Counted from the stretch's first letter, positions 9,471-20,079 are shown. The stretch is 22,113 nucleotides of DNA from Fragilaria radians (GCA_900642245.1 CAAAJI010000046.1:266463-288575); one strand, 5' to 3'. Made by a program: numbers and translations. The notes: generated by a model from the sequence alone, not told the origin.

Positions 9471-10446
9471 TATTGGATTTATTTGTATAGATGCCTTGGG
9501 TCGTCTGTTGTTCCTCGCCTTAGTGAGCTCGTGAGGACTTTGATAATTTGTTTGCGAGTAATATTATGGCATCCTAAATGCGATTATCGTGGAAGTGTGT
9601 GTATGAAGCATACGAACTCATGGAACATGCTCTTTGAGCAGATGATGTGATGCAAAAAAACGCACTCGACATTCTGGTGAAACTATTGGCATATAACATG
9701 AATTGATGCGAAGCAGTTCCTATATCACGAACCGTCTTAAGAGAATTGTAATCCAAATTCCTATCGTCATTCTCTTGTCAGTGAAGTCAAGTGAAACAAC
9801 TCCGGGTTTTATTCTATAGCCTGTTGAGAGGAATTCTCATTTTTCATGAAGGTGGTTCAATGTACATTCCCTTAGATGTCGATCTTTCTTCATTCCGGAT
9901 TCCATCTTCTCCAATGCTTTCACCATTTAAAACAACGCTATACATTTCCATCGGAGAAAAATTAATGCCCTGGTAACGCAGCCAAATTATTGTTCCTTTA
10001 GCAGCCCAATCTTCACAATGTGTCACCAGAAGGTATCGAATTATGTGGAAAAATTGCTTTACAGTTCTTCTAAAGTATTTCTTTTTTATCATACTGTTTT
10101 GCATATTCACGTATGCATACGGTTAGAAATAAGAGGTGGCAATTTATAAAATAAGCCCATCGCGTTAGTACTTTAAGAATTTCACTCATCCAGCTATGAC
10201 TTGAACAGAGTTGATCATCAGGCAACTGATCACCTTTACCACGAACCACTTGGAAATCACCATACATCATGTGGAATATGGCATTCACTTAAATCATGAG
10301 TAATTTATCAAACATATTTACTCCGTATGGTCACACAGTCATATATCTTTCTACCAATATTCAAGAAGTTAATTCTTGGATTTTGTTCACTTTGATTTGT
10401 ATTAGCATGACAATGAACGTGTTAACATTCCTGGGAACCTTTGTGG
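9471..10446. other. Gene-poor region with weak minus-strand frames
   Basis: No gene can be supported here. Two overlapping minus-strand frames (10288-10070, 72 residues; 10110-9844, 88 residues) contain protein-like segments such as GDFQVVRGKGDQLPDDQL and SPMEMYSVVLNGESIGEDG. They lie in different frames without a convincing splice pair. They may be remnants of a degraded gene or an unrecognised multi-exon gene. Confidence 0.25.
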
Positions 10447-10474
10447 CCCCTAACCCCTAACCCCTAACCCCTAA
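10447..10474. repeat. Telomere-like CCCCTAA array, four perfect units
   Basis: Four perfect consecutive CCCCTAA heptamers (TTAGGGG on the minus strand), followed by a degenerate unit. The unit differs from the usual diatom-type TTAGGG by one extra G. The array is internal, flanked by AT-rich sequence. A related degenerate string in the opposite orientation (GGGGTTAGGAGTTAG) occurs near 10908-10922. Confidence 0.9.
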
Positions 10475-10483
10475 CCTCTGATA

Positions 10484-10666
10484 CTAAAAATAGGATAATG
10501 CTTGATCCTTCAACAATGTTTGGAACATCTTGGCCTTGTCTGCAGGTTCCTTCAAATCGATCATGTATCCTCTTGTATCCTCAACTTTTATGACAAGTTG
10601 GATGGAATCTTCAACTCTTTTGAAGAGTTGGATTGTAGCATGATTTGAATCATGGTAATTTTCCAT
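10484..10666 (-). CDS. Short frame of unknown status, possible mobile-element fragment
   Basis: Sixty codons from the ATG at 10666. I do not recognise it with confidence. The segments KEPADKAKMFQTLLKDQALSYF and an imperfect ten-residue duplication (QLFKRVEDSI / QLVIKVEDTR) look protein-like. The C-terminal segment is faintly reminiscent of gag-like regions of retroelements. It ends ten bases before the CCCCTAA array. It may be a fragment of a degraded element or a chance frame. Confidence 0.22.
   Translation of the reverse strand: MENYHDSNHATIQLFKRVEDSIQLVIKVEDTRGYMIDLKEPADKAKMFQTLLKDQALSYF
10582..10630. repeat. Two adjacent hairpins in a 30 bp imperfect direct repeat
   Basis: CAACTTTTATGACAAGTTG (10582-10600) and CAACTCTTTTGAAGAGTTG (10612-10630) are each inverted repeats and lie 30 bp apart as an imperfect direct duplication. 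The second has 8 bp arms around a 3-base loop. They fall inside the short minus-strand frame, where they encode its duplicated ten-residue segment. Confidence 0.6.
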
Positions 10667-12232
10667 CTATTTAGACGGTCCTGGTAAGCATTCCATGTAT
10701 AAGCAATATTAATTCATCACTAAATTTGTATGACGAAATATTTTTGCTTTTTAATGTATTTATAGGCTGAATTTTGCTCATAACCTTTTAAATAAGGTAT
10801 AATCATCTTGATTCATGCGTCAAGGTATGTCAGACTGATCAAACCTGAAACTGACTTTATCAATCAATACGGTGATAAACTGCTTAGGTTATCAGCATTA
10901 AAAGCAATGGGGTTAGGAGTTAGTGTATGGCCTCGATAGAAAACCTTGTCTAAACCCAAAAAATGGAAGTGAGTTCTGGCTTTTGACAATATCATATTTC
11001 AAGTCCCATTTTTGCGTATTTTTTGGGACATCTAGCAAATTAAGAAGCTCGAGAATCGTTTAGGTTAAGAGAACCCTCCTTTTCACAAAATCTATCATCA
11101 ATCAAGTGTCATTGCAGCTATCCATTAAACAAACTAAAATTTGACATGGTATTTAATCTTATTCAGGGTATGGCAGGGCTTATATTGAGCTTCTTGTCCG
11201 TCAATTCCTCTTCACTGAAACGCTACAATTAACGAGATTGCCTAGTTTAGAAGGAAAACGATATGAATCATGTCAAACAAAGTGTAGTTAAATATGGTTG
11301 ACGAGTTGGAAGAAGAAAGGTTTTCTGAAGAAGATCAAACAGGAATATATTGACGCTGATCCCACCGTATCTCTTAATGTTGCTTCCACCTTCAAATATG
11401 CTACTTCTTATGCTGTTATAGAAGGGATTACAACACTTTTCTTGCTTAGCCTTCACATAAAGCCGTGTGTGAAGTCTAGCTTTTCAATGAACGATAGTGG
11501 GATTCCATTGTAATGAATCACTATGAAATATAAGAACTTATTCTGTGATTCTTTTGGGCTTTACTAGATCTGATTATGCATAGCATGTCTACCCTTTTTC
11601 CTTAATTTAGAATGCTTTGTTCAATCATTCCCAGTTTATCAGGTGGAGAAAGTTGTATCTCGATATCTTCCAAAATTTATGCTTCTATTTTTTGGCCCGT
11701 AGAATACATTAATATTTACTCTTAATGGTTAAGTTCTCATTTCACTTGTAATTGCTTATTCCACTTTACTCAAAAACTAAGGGGTATCACCTTGTTAAAA
11801 AATAGTTCACGACATACTCCGTCATTCTAACGCAAAATCTTGTTTGATCAGTTAACGATGAACCACAGTGCGGTTGGGTTAATTTTGGGTTTCTAGCCGT
11901 GTATGTGCTTGAAAAGCTCCGTAGCTGGACAACAATACGCATCGAAATGACATAGAATAAATTAATCTGTTTAAAATACATTAATTTATCTCAGGTTTTA
12001 ATTTAATCCGAGGATACATGCAAGCTATGTTTTCAACATCGATTCCCCTGACATTAAAAGGATATTGATGTGAATGCAATTATTCACACCACACTGAAGA
12101 TCTAAAGGATTGAAATTCAAGGATAGAGCATAGTCAAACTTCGTATCAATCGACGGCTATTGTGCATATCAGCATCCATTCCTTTGACTTCCGCTAGAAA
12201 ATAGAGAAAAATATTCATTAAGTTTGATATGA
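10667..12232. other. Gene-poor region, no gene supported
   Basis: About 1.57 kb of AT-rich sequence lying between the short frame at 10484-10666 and the Cys-repeat gene. Only frames under about 75 codons occur (for example 11298-11513, +). None has a recognisable motif, splice partner or signal peptide. It probably contains the 3' UTR of the Cys-repeat gene at its right end. No tRNA-like or rRNA sequence was seen. Confidence 0.35.
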
Positions 12233-14657
12233 TCAATTTCGACACCCGCAAATTGATACTATGATGGAGGGAAGGAAAGGACATAATGATAATGGGATTT
12301 GCCCGTCGTATCCGGCTAATTCGAGATCCCCGCATAGTACCGATGGCTGCCCTGGGTATGAAAAAACCTGATTCGGAAGACCTACACACATTCCTGATCC
12401 GCATACAGAACATGCACCATCTTGAAATTGAAAAGGTGAACAGGCAATCGAAGACACAGATGATGTTGGTGCTAAAGTGACTGCGGGACTAGGCGTACCC
12501 GATTTTGTAACAGGAGCTATAGTCGAAGGCGGTGAAGTTATTCCAGAATTAGGAGTGAGAGTCGTCGAAGCAGTTGGAGACAACGTAGACGGTGACTTAG
12601 TGGGGGCTGGAGTTGGTAAATTAGTGGGAGATACTGTGAAGGGTGCATTTGTTGGAAGTGGAGTTGCTGAAAGGACGGGAGGAGGTGTAGGCGATGATGT
12701 CTGAAGTGAAGTTGAAGATGTTGGAAGCAATGTTGGTCTTCCGGTGGTTGGAGGAGGTGTCAAGAAGAGCGTCGGTAGACGCGAGGGTCTCCCTGAAGTT
12801 GGAAGTGGACTCTGTAAAGTTGGCGAAGTTGTTGGTGTTGGTCCTCCACCTGCGATGCAGCCACATGGCTTCTCGACCAGACTTGGAAGTAGTGCGCATC
12901 CGTGGCATCCAAGACGCCATCTAACCCAGCTCGCTGTAGATCGGTACATAAAATAGACGGCTGACCAGGAACACTGAATGTGCTAGACGTAGATATGCAT
13001 TTTCCCGGGCCGCAGATTGAACAACCTTTCGAAGGAACTACAGGGCATGTAATTGGTTTCGACGCAGTGCATCCACAAACGTCTTGAATCAGCTCGGATA
13101 TCTGAATACACGTATCTGAGGAGATTCGTCCATCAAGACCACCTTGCTGCAGCAGATCACACTTAATGTCCGGTTGATTAGGGAATGAGAAAATATTTTG
13201 TGGATTTGAAATACACTTGTTCGCTCCGCAAACAGAACATCCATTTTCTGGAACTACAGGGCATGTCTTTGTCGGTGTTGGCAAGGGTAGCGGCTCCGTG
13301 CAGCCACAGACGTCTTGAATCAACTCGGATATCTGAACACACGTGTCTGAGGAAAGTCGCCCATAAAGACCGATTTGTTGCAGCAGATTGCACTTAATAT
13401 CCGGTTGATTAGGGAAAGAGAAAACATTTTGCGGTTTCGTAATACATTTTTTTCCCCCACAAACAGAGCATCCATTCGAGGGAACGCTAGGGCAGCTGGA
13501 AATAAGTGTTGGGAGAGGTTTGGGAGTAGTGCATCCACAAACGTCTTGAATCAGCTCAGATATCTGAACGCACGTGCCTGAGGAAAGTCGCCCATCAAGA
13601 CCACCTTGTTGCAGTAGATCGCATTTTATGTCCGGTTGATTAGGAAACGAGAATATATTTTGTGGATTCGTAATGCACTTGTTTACTCCGCACACAGAAC
13701 ATCCATCCGTAGGAACGTTTGGACAGCTGGTTATAATTGGCGAAACAGGTTTTGGTGCAGTACATCCACAAACGTCTTGAATGAGCTCGGATATCTGTAC
13801 ACATGTATCTGAGGAAATTCGCCCATCAAGACCACCTTGTTGAAGTAGATCGCATTTTATGTCGGGTTGATTAGGGAAGGAAAATATCTCATCAGGCTTC
13901 GAAATACATTTCCCCTCCCCACAAACAGAGCAACCATTCGATGGAATTGAAGGACAAGATGGTGGAGGTGTGTTGTCATTCAGGATGTCGAGACAACCAC
14001 AAATATCGCTGACATACTCAGGGAGAGCAGCACAGATATCTGGCTTAACCAGCCCATCAAGACCTCCTTGCTCTAATACCCCACACTGTACACTCGGTTG
14101 GTTTGGAAATGAGAATGTCGATTCAGGTTTCGTAACGCATCGATTTGTACCGCAAATGGAACAGCCCTTTGTTGGAACAATAGGACATCGTTTCCCCTCG
14201 GAGCTTGCAATTGTTGGTTTGGAAGTTCTTCGAATAGGAGACGAGGGTTTTGGTGATTTGACTGGCTTGCGTGTAGATGGTTTTGGTGCTAAATCATGAT
14301 TCGGAAAAGTTAGCGAGAATTTAGATAGAACAGAACAAGCAATGTTTGGAGTTCTGCTCACTTACTTCCTTGTTTATTCACCTGTCGTCCTTCAATCAAT
14401 TTCCTTTCCCAAGAACCCAAAGATTGGCTGTCGTGAAGCTGTGATACAATACCCGAATTTCTGGAGTCATCAAACCTCACCGTGCCAATATTGCTAAATG
14501 TGTCAATTTTTGGAGAAACCACACTATTCTTGATAGATTCCTCCTCGCTTATATCCTGAGGTTGATTTAAAGATTCATCGGCACTATCTATCCAAAATGA
14601 GTCGACAGGTATGAACGAATGACAAAGCAGGGGTAATAAGACCAACGTAACCCGCAT
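12233..14657 (-). CDS. Secreted seven-repeat 8-Cys protein with Thr/Pro linker, one-base frameshift
   Basis: Exons 14657-14366 and 14288-12233 join over a 77 nt phase-1 intron (gtaagt...tttag). A signal peptide (MRVTLVLLPLLCHSFIPVDS) and an acidic linker are followed by seven repeats of one unnamed module. They begin near 14187, 13956, 13725, 13494, 13263, 13047 and 12442. Each follows the pattern C-P-x-V-P...GCSVCG...KC...FSFPNQP...C...GLDG...C...CGC, eight Cys in all, so disulfides are likely. A Thr/Pro/Ser-rich linker of about 138 residues (12856-12443) separates repeat 6 from repeat 7, a likely O-glycosylated spacer. Exon lengths sum to one base short of a multiple of three. The frame breaks at about 12898 in repeat 6, where one extra base would restore the conserved Cys spacing and give about 782 residues. 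As printed, the frame stops at 12760 (606 residues). The likely location is the cell surface or wall; the function is unknown. Confidence 0.83.
13048..13956 (-). repeat. Tandem array of 231 bp coding units (four copies)
   Basis: Repeats 2-5 of the Cys-repeat gene are near-identical in protein. Three units are exactly 231 bp (77 codons); the fourth is 216 bp because its linker is shorter. The string CCGGTTGATT (CGGGTTGATT in the last copy) recurs at 13170, 13401, 13632 and 13863, exactly 231 bp apart. Repeats 1, 6 and 7 are clearly more diverged, so repeats 2-5 are a recent internal amplification. Confidence 0.9.
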
Positions 14658-15726
14658 TCTTCCTTGCCTAACACTGTGAAACTGACTGACTGCAAGGATG
14701 AACTTATGGAAAAATTGAAAATTTTGGCATAATCAATTATGCCTTTTCGGTCAACATTAGACTTGAAGCAATAGTGAACAAAAATAATCATGTTGATGAC
14801 TTCCGCGTTTGAGAATTAACTCTAACCCTATGTTCTTTGTCGCCTAAGTGAATTTTTGCTGCCATTCATTGCCCCTTCAGATTATCTCAAATGAATTAAC
14901 TATTGTATCATATAGGCCATACCTGTATTTTTTCAATGGCTTTAAGGTTAAGTTATAATCACATCATTCATAGTCTTTAGAAAGCATAGAATGGAGATTG
15001 CAATCCACTATGGAAACACATATTCGTCGACGAAATGATTTAATTGGGAAAAAAGATGTAATCCAGAATCAAGGACCATTGCTTACAAGTACTTTCAAGA
15101 TTTGATCTATTCTCTTTAATTTATGTTGGTTACATGATGATACGTATAGTCTCTGATTCTCCAAATATACTCTTCATGTATGCTACGTATGGTAGTTCGT
15201 CCAATACGTTTCAAAATATAATTTCTCTCAGACAGAGTAAGGAGTTTTTCAAATCACAGCCTTAGCCAATATATTCAGACGGTTACTAGAATGAAAAAGT
15301 CTCGAATTGGACATCGGTTTCAGAGTTAGAAATTACCCACATAGATATTGAATGGGAAATTAAGTCTCAGCGCTTTCACTAGGCATTCAGTCGAATCCAA
15401 CAGAGAATTATTCCTAATAATCTTACAAATAAATTCCAAAAGATACATTGTGCTACTTATCTCTACTTCCTTTGAAACAAATTACTGTGTTTGCCTCTAA
15501 TTTCAAATCAAATGCCTTTTCTACCTTCATACTCAACGAGAGATCACAAACTGTATTCCGTTTGAAGAAATTCATCAAGGGCTTTCTTGTCACTAGAATT
15601 CTTTTGAAGTTGAAACTAGCTCTCAATGCTCCTTGATTTTTTTGTATTATGAGCATAGAGTTTTGAGGAGTAATGAAAAGTCACATAATTCAAATGAAAT
15701 CTTCTTCACTAGCACATGATAATAGA
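14658..15726. other. Intergenic region, no gene seen
   Basis: About 1.07 kb upstream of the Cys-repeat gene and downstream of the NTF2-like gene, both minus strand. It is AT-rich, with only short overlapping frames in the 15.45-15.66 kb stretch that mirror each other on both strands. It should hold the Cys-repeat promoter and the neighbour's 3' UTR. Confidence 0.4.
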
Positions 15727-18255
15727 TTAACCAAGTAGATATTTTGAACCACTTGTTGTGACAACAACATCTCCCGCAGAAATATTTCCTTGTACGATAG
15801 GCGACGTTGTGATTCGTTCATTGTCACTGAATTGCTGGGATCCAAATACATATCCAGTTAATGACCCATCACGATTTTTTCGCCATTTTTGAAGATTGGG
15901 AATGCTTACGTTTTGTCGAGTTGAGTTATTTGTCGTTGTTTTTGTTGACTTCGAAGGCGACACTACTTTGGTTCTAATGGAGTTATCTTTATTCTTCTTG
16001 GGAAGGGCTATTGTCCGTGAAAATTGCATTTTATTGTACATTGCGAAAGCAGCCTGAGGTGGGGGCTTTGATGGGGGAGTAGGCTTTAGCTTTGATTTTG
16101 TGCTAGTGGGTATCTTTGCATTAGCCGTAGACTTGATGTTATTGCCTTGTTTCGGAACTTTTCCTACGGTCTCCATCTTACTCCGCTGCTGACTGCTTTT
16201 GCTTTCTCGGGATTTTTTGTCTGACAAACTCAACTTTTCATTTTTATTTCTTGTTGCCATGATTGGCCTGTCATCCGGAATTCCAGTCTTCTTGCTCTGC
16301 GTTGTTGAAATTGTAAAGATTTGATTAAGGTTGAAATTGGTTTTGAATTTTGATATGACGTTTTTTCGTGATGGTTCTGCGTTCTTAGTTTCTCTAATGG
16401 GAAAACGGAAATCTTGAAACCATTGAATTTGCGGAATATTATTCCAAGGTTTCCTAGGAGATTTATTTTGTTGCACTCGACTTTTTGAAGGGATTTTTTC
16501 TTTAATTGGTCGAGAGGAAGCTGTGGCCTTTTGAACCGCCAGTTCTTGCTTTCGCTGGGCATTTCGGATATCATTTTTTCGAGCTTCCCTGTCGAACTCT
16601 CTTTTGGCGTTGGCAGCGAGGACTGCCTCTGCTCGAATACGTTTTGCATCATCAGCCGCTTGTTGGAGGCGAGTTTTTATTACTTCTCCATCCATCGCCT
16701 CTTGAGAAAATGATATCTTGTTAAGATAGGATGAGGTGTTTTGTGGTTCATTTCCGACATAATAAACATCCACACCAAGGCCAGTAAATGGCTCCAAAAG
16801 CCTTTTCCGCAACCTTCCCAACAATTGTGGAAGAGTTCTGGTGTAAATACCAGGAGATGGAGAGCCGGCAGCATACTTAATGCCCTCTATTCCAGGGAGA
16901 CCACCGGTATTTCCTAGGAGGGGAAAATGAGAGGAAGGAAATCCAATAATATGCACCACATTTTAAACATACCTAAAGTTGGATCCATGACAGCATCAGC
17001 TGTCATCCGAACACAATAACCTTTATCATCCAAAGTGATAGACATGGCTTGTAGTGGCGTTTCAAATGTGACAGCATCATCCTCGAAAACTCCTGATAGT
17101 TGAACGTCAACCCAAACACGATAAGGATCATAAGGATCGACTCGAAAATGGGTAAAGTCAGGCTCGGCGCCACCAAAGACCGTGGAGGCATAGCGTTGCA
17201 TGAATTCTTGCTTTCCAATATATCTTCCGATCATGGGATTCCAATATGTAAATTGATCACTCCATAAGTCAGGATCCAATGTGGGTAGCGTAGCATCGGT
17301 AATTTGAGCCACTGCTAGTAGGATTCCCTTAGCGAGTTGAATCATAACTGTTTCTGGAAATGGCGCCAGAAATGACTGAGGTTCCATGGGAAGCGGTCTA
17401 ATAGGACGTCCCCAAAATCGATTCCATACTTGCACCAGGGGATAAATTTCCAAGGGCGATAGAGGTGATTTAGCGATTTTTGCAGCGGCCATGACTCCGG
17501 TTAGACCCTCTGTATTGCCAACAAGACGGTCCAAGGCAAATCCTGTACATAATTTGGTCACAGTTCCATTGGTTCCACCAAAGCTAATGGAGAACGCTTC
17601 GGGTGGACTCACAAGTAGTTGACCATTTGGTGGCTGGATAGTCCGACGAAGTCTAAGGGGCCCTTTCATGATTCCCATCGCACGACAAGTCAGTCGAACA
17701 GTGTTTTGATCACGCTCATCGATCCTATAATCATGAGGACGATAATTCCAATCAGGGAATGCTGTTCTGTGACATGATATATGGGGTTTTCATGAGGTTT
17801 AGGTTGAAAGTAAACCTTCGTTAACGATTGAAAGTGTAACTTCTTACGTACCTCATTGCAAAAAACTTTCCGGCTGCCAAATAGTCTGATTTTCCGTAAA
17901 CTTCACCCTGATTATTTCCACCAATCCAAATAAAATCATTGTCGTCTAATAATCTGTCTGCTCCATCCTGAAGTCCAAAATCTGTTGAGACGAAAAGTTG
18001 AGCTCTCTCCACTAGATCTTCAGGAAGCTCTAGGTTTCCGAGAGGGATATTTTTCTTATGATAACTGTGTAAAGGTAGAGACGATGACGAAGCTTGGGCA
18101 ACATCCTGACCCTGCTGACCCCACCAAAAAGATAACACTACTCTTGGCCTCGAAATTTTCGATGGGGTTTGGAATGAGGCTTGAAAAGCATTTGCTCCTC
18201 TCGATTGACAGAAAATCACAAAGTATAAAACGGATATGACTTGGATTTTCCGCAT
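15727..18255 (-). CDS. Plastid-targeted protein with two NTF2/SnoaL-like halves and a basic tail, three exons
   Basis: Exons 18255-17852, 17766-16973 and 16913-15727 join over introns of 85 nt (phase 2, gtacgt) and 59 nt (phase 1, gtatgt), giving 794 residues. The ATG at 18255 gives a clean signal peptide cleaved at ANA|FQAS (residues 23/24). Phe at +1 is the known diatom signal for import into the plastid stroma. Starts further upstream (18276, 18426) are less signal-peptide-like. Residues about 60-260 and 300-440 resemble SnoaL/NTF2-like alpha+beta cones and each other: YRIDERDQNTVRL against FRVDPYDPYRVWV, and VGNTEGLTGV against LGNTGGLPGI, the latter spanning the second splice site. Residues about 474-534 are a charged Ala/Arg/Lys-rich helix, likely coiled coil, followed by a basic Ser/Thr/Lys-rich region. 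The final ~60 residues form a distinct module (KWRKNRDGSLTGYVFGS ... ITTSP ... SGSKYLLG). No catalytic residues can be assigned. Confidence 0.85.
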
Positions 18256-19099
18256 ATTCGTGAAGCAATCAAACATATTGAGACATAAACTCAAGAGTTG
18301 TCGTAATTCAATCAAACAAGATCTTGGATTTCGAATCCTGTCAAACGTTATCACTAACTCTAGCGCATGAATCTCAGAATAAATTCTCTGAAACCAGAAA
18401 GGGTGTTTATGACTATATGATGACATGATTGAAATCCGTTGACTATATTTTCCCTGGAATCTACATCAGTCCTAGCCCAAGATACAGACTAAATTTATTC
18501 AAGAAAGATGACTAAATCGGTTCTGTTGTAGTGTCCACTTTGTTCTACATGATAAACTGTAATTTCCACCTAGTGCTTTCACCATTCCGTGATGAATTCC
18601 TAATGAATATTTCAATTATTCATTGACAGGATAATGACAACACCTTGATCAGTTGCCTTTCTTAAGTTTTATTCTCCTGATTTGCCATCAACGATGTACT
18701 TGCATTTGGAGCTAATGCAGTGACTGATTTTGTTCCCTTTCATGAGATTTTCACACGCCTTACTGTGATCTATTTAAGATTACAGGCTTATATCATTCAT
18801 CTACAATCTTAGTTGTATGTGGTTCATTTACAGACTATTCATCGACTGATACTTCTCCATAAACTTATAATTCTTTTTAAATAAAGTACTGTCTTCGTTA
18901 TTCATACGAAATGTTATGTCAATTCAACATACAGATGCAAAATATAAATCGGCAGATTGACTGGAAAAAAGCAGAAAGCGGTGTTAATGGGAAAGACGCA
19001 TGACATCGGTACTTTACTATAATGGAAAATATTGGAAATACTGTGAATTGTATGTTCCTGAAAGACGATTTGAAAATCATTGTCTCATTAGATACTTAG
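18256..19099. other. Upstream region of the NTF2-like gene, no gene seen
   Basis: The minus-strand frame of the NTF2-like gene continues open to an ATG at 18426, but this reads as 5' UTR. The rest is AT-rich without supportable frames. A GGATTTCGAATCC string at 18327-18339 recalls a tRNA B box, but no cloverleaf can be built around it. Confidence 0.4.
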
Positions 19100-19309
19100 C
19101 ATGCAGATTTTAAGTCCATATCTTCCCAATCAGATAAAGACGGTTCACTTGTCAAACTTGATATAGATCCATGTTTCTTATCTAACGTTCAAGATGATGG
19201 ACTCTCGGAGCTCTCATATCGTATTGTGGCAACTAAGAGTAAATCCAAGACGACGTCTGGAGTATACAGACTCCATAGATTCAGAAACGTTAGATCTCGG
19301 AAACTGTAG
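19100..19309 (+). pseudogene. Coding relic of unknown family
   Basis: A frame without an ATG start runs from after a TAG at 19097 to a TAG at 19307, about 69 residues. Its composition is protein-like: KLDIDPCFLSNVQDDGLS, then LSYRIVATKSKSKTTSG and VYRLHRFRN. I cannot assign a family. It lies upstream of, and on the same strand as, the piggyBac-like remnant and may be part of the same decayed element. Confidence 0.35.
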
Positions 19310-19592
19310 GAAGAAATACTACAATCAGGAGCTTAGCAGTGCCATTTGATATTTGTATCATAAATGATACTCAGGTAGATTCTGATCTTTTGCAAACGTG
19401 TGTATAATTTGGACACCTTAAATTACTTAAAAGGGAAATCATTATGACATATAGGCTGGAGGTATGTTGAGAAAGATCATCTAGAAGTTTACCTGAAAGA
19501 CTGACATGCTTAGGTTTATGAAGGTACCATATGGCCTTGATTTATGAATGGCGCACACTCCTTTCTCCAGATGACATATTGCTTTAGAGTAA

Positions 19593-20079
19593 AGATCGTA
19601 TGAATGCTATCAAATTCAAAGAAAAGTTCTATGCATTGAGGAGTACATGGATTCTGTTGATAGAATAGATCAGCAATGCTCAACCAATCCTACTAGGCAT
19701 AATGAAAGGTGCCTTCACATTAATGTGTTTAAATTATTCCTAGATTTAACTGTGAACAATGCGTATGCTCTCTTTGATTGAATTGACCCAGCAAAGGTGG
19801 CAACCACAACTTCAGTGAATTCAAAAGAGAATTATACAAGAAGCTTGTAGCAAAACGTTTGACTTCTATTTTGAGAAAAAAAGAGGAATGCTGTGGATGA
19901 TTCTGCTATGCACCAGAAACAGTGTTAGGGAAAGCAGATTCTTCCCGCATCTTGCTTGAGAATCATAATAAGTGTACACTGCTTTTCTTGTCTGCTGTGA
20001 GGGTGAAAAGTTAAACCTATATATGGCTGCTGTGCCCGCAAAAAAAGAGTTTCATGTCAACTGCCTTACAGCATATAAC
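19593..20079 (+). pseudogene. Decayed piggyBac-like (DDE_Tnp_1_7) transposase fragment
   Basis: Three frames carry successive pieces of a piggyBac/PGBD-type transposase C-terminal half. Frame one, 19593-19778, reads CIEEYMDSVDRIDQQ and then VFKLFLDLTVNNAYALFD, matching the family's Y-M-G-G-V-D-x-x-D-Q motif and the following VNA helix. It ends at an in-frame TGA (19779). A second frame at 19808-19880 reads NFSEFKRELYKKLVAKRL, the helix that follows in the family. A third frame at about 19972-20079 reads VCCEGEK ... VNCLTAYN, like the C-terminal Cys-rich finger. Stops and at least two frameshifts make it non-functional. I could not identify the upstream catalytic aspartates, terminal repeats or TTAA target duplication. 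Confidence 0.55.

Noticed and set aside
10185..10204. Minus-strand TGTTCAAGTC string resembling a tRNA T-loop
   Set aside because: The flanking bases do not form a stem and no cloverleaf can be drawn.
11298..11513. 71-codon plus-strand frame
   Set aside because: No motif, targeting signal or splice partner; an equally long antisense frame overlaps it.
12760..12897. C-terminus of the unshifted Cys-repeat frame (HYFQVWSRSHVAASQ...)
   Set aside because: It departs from the repeat consensus exactly where the other frame restores it, so it is out-of-frame translation after the missing base.
12477..12956. Plus-strand frames rich in Gly/Val/Glu (for example 12477-12704)
   Set aside because: They are antisense shadows of the Thr/Pro-rich linker of the Cys-repeat gene; low-complexity DNA keeps several frames open.
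18327..18339. tRNA B-box-like GGATTTCGAATCC
   Set aside because: The arms do not pair as a T-stem and no acceptor stem or A box fits around it; it lies in the probable 5' region of the NTF2-like gene.
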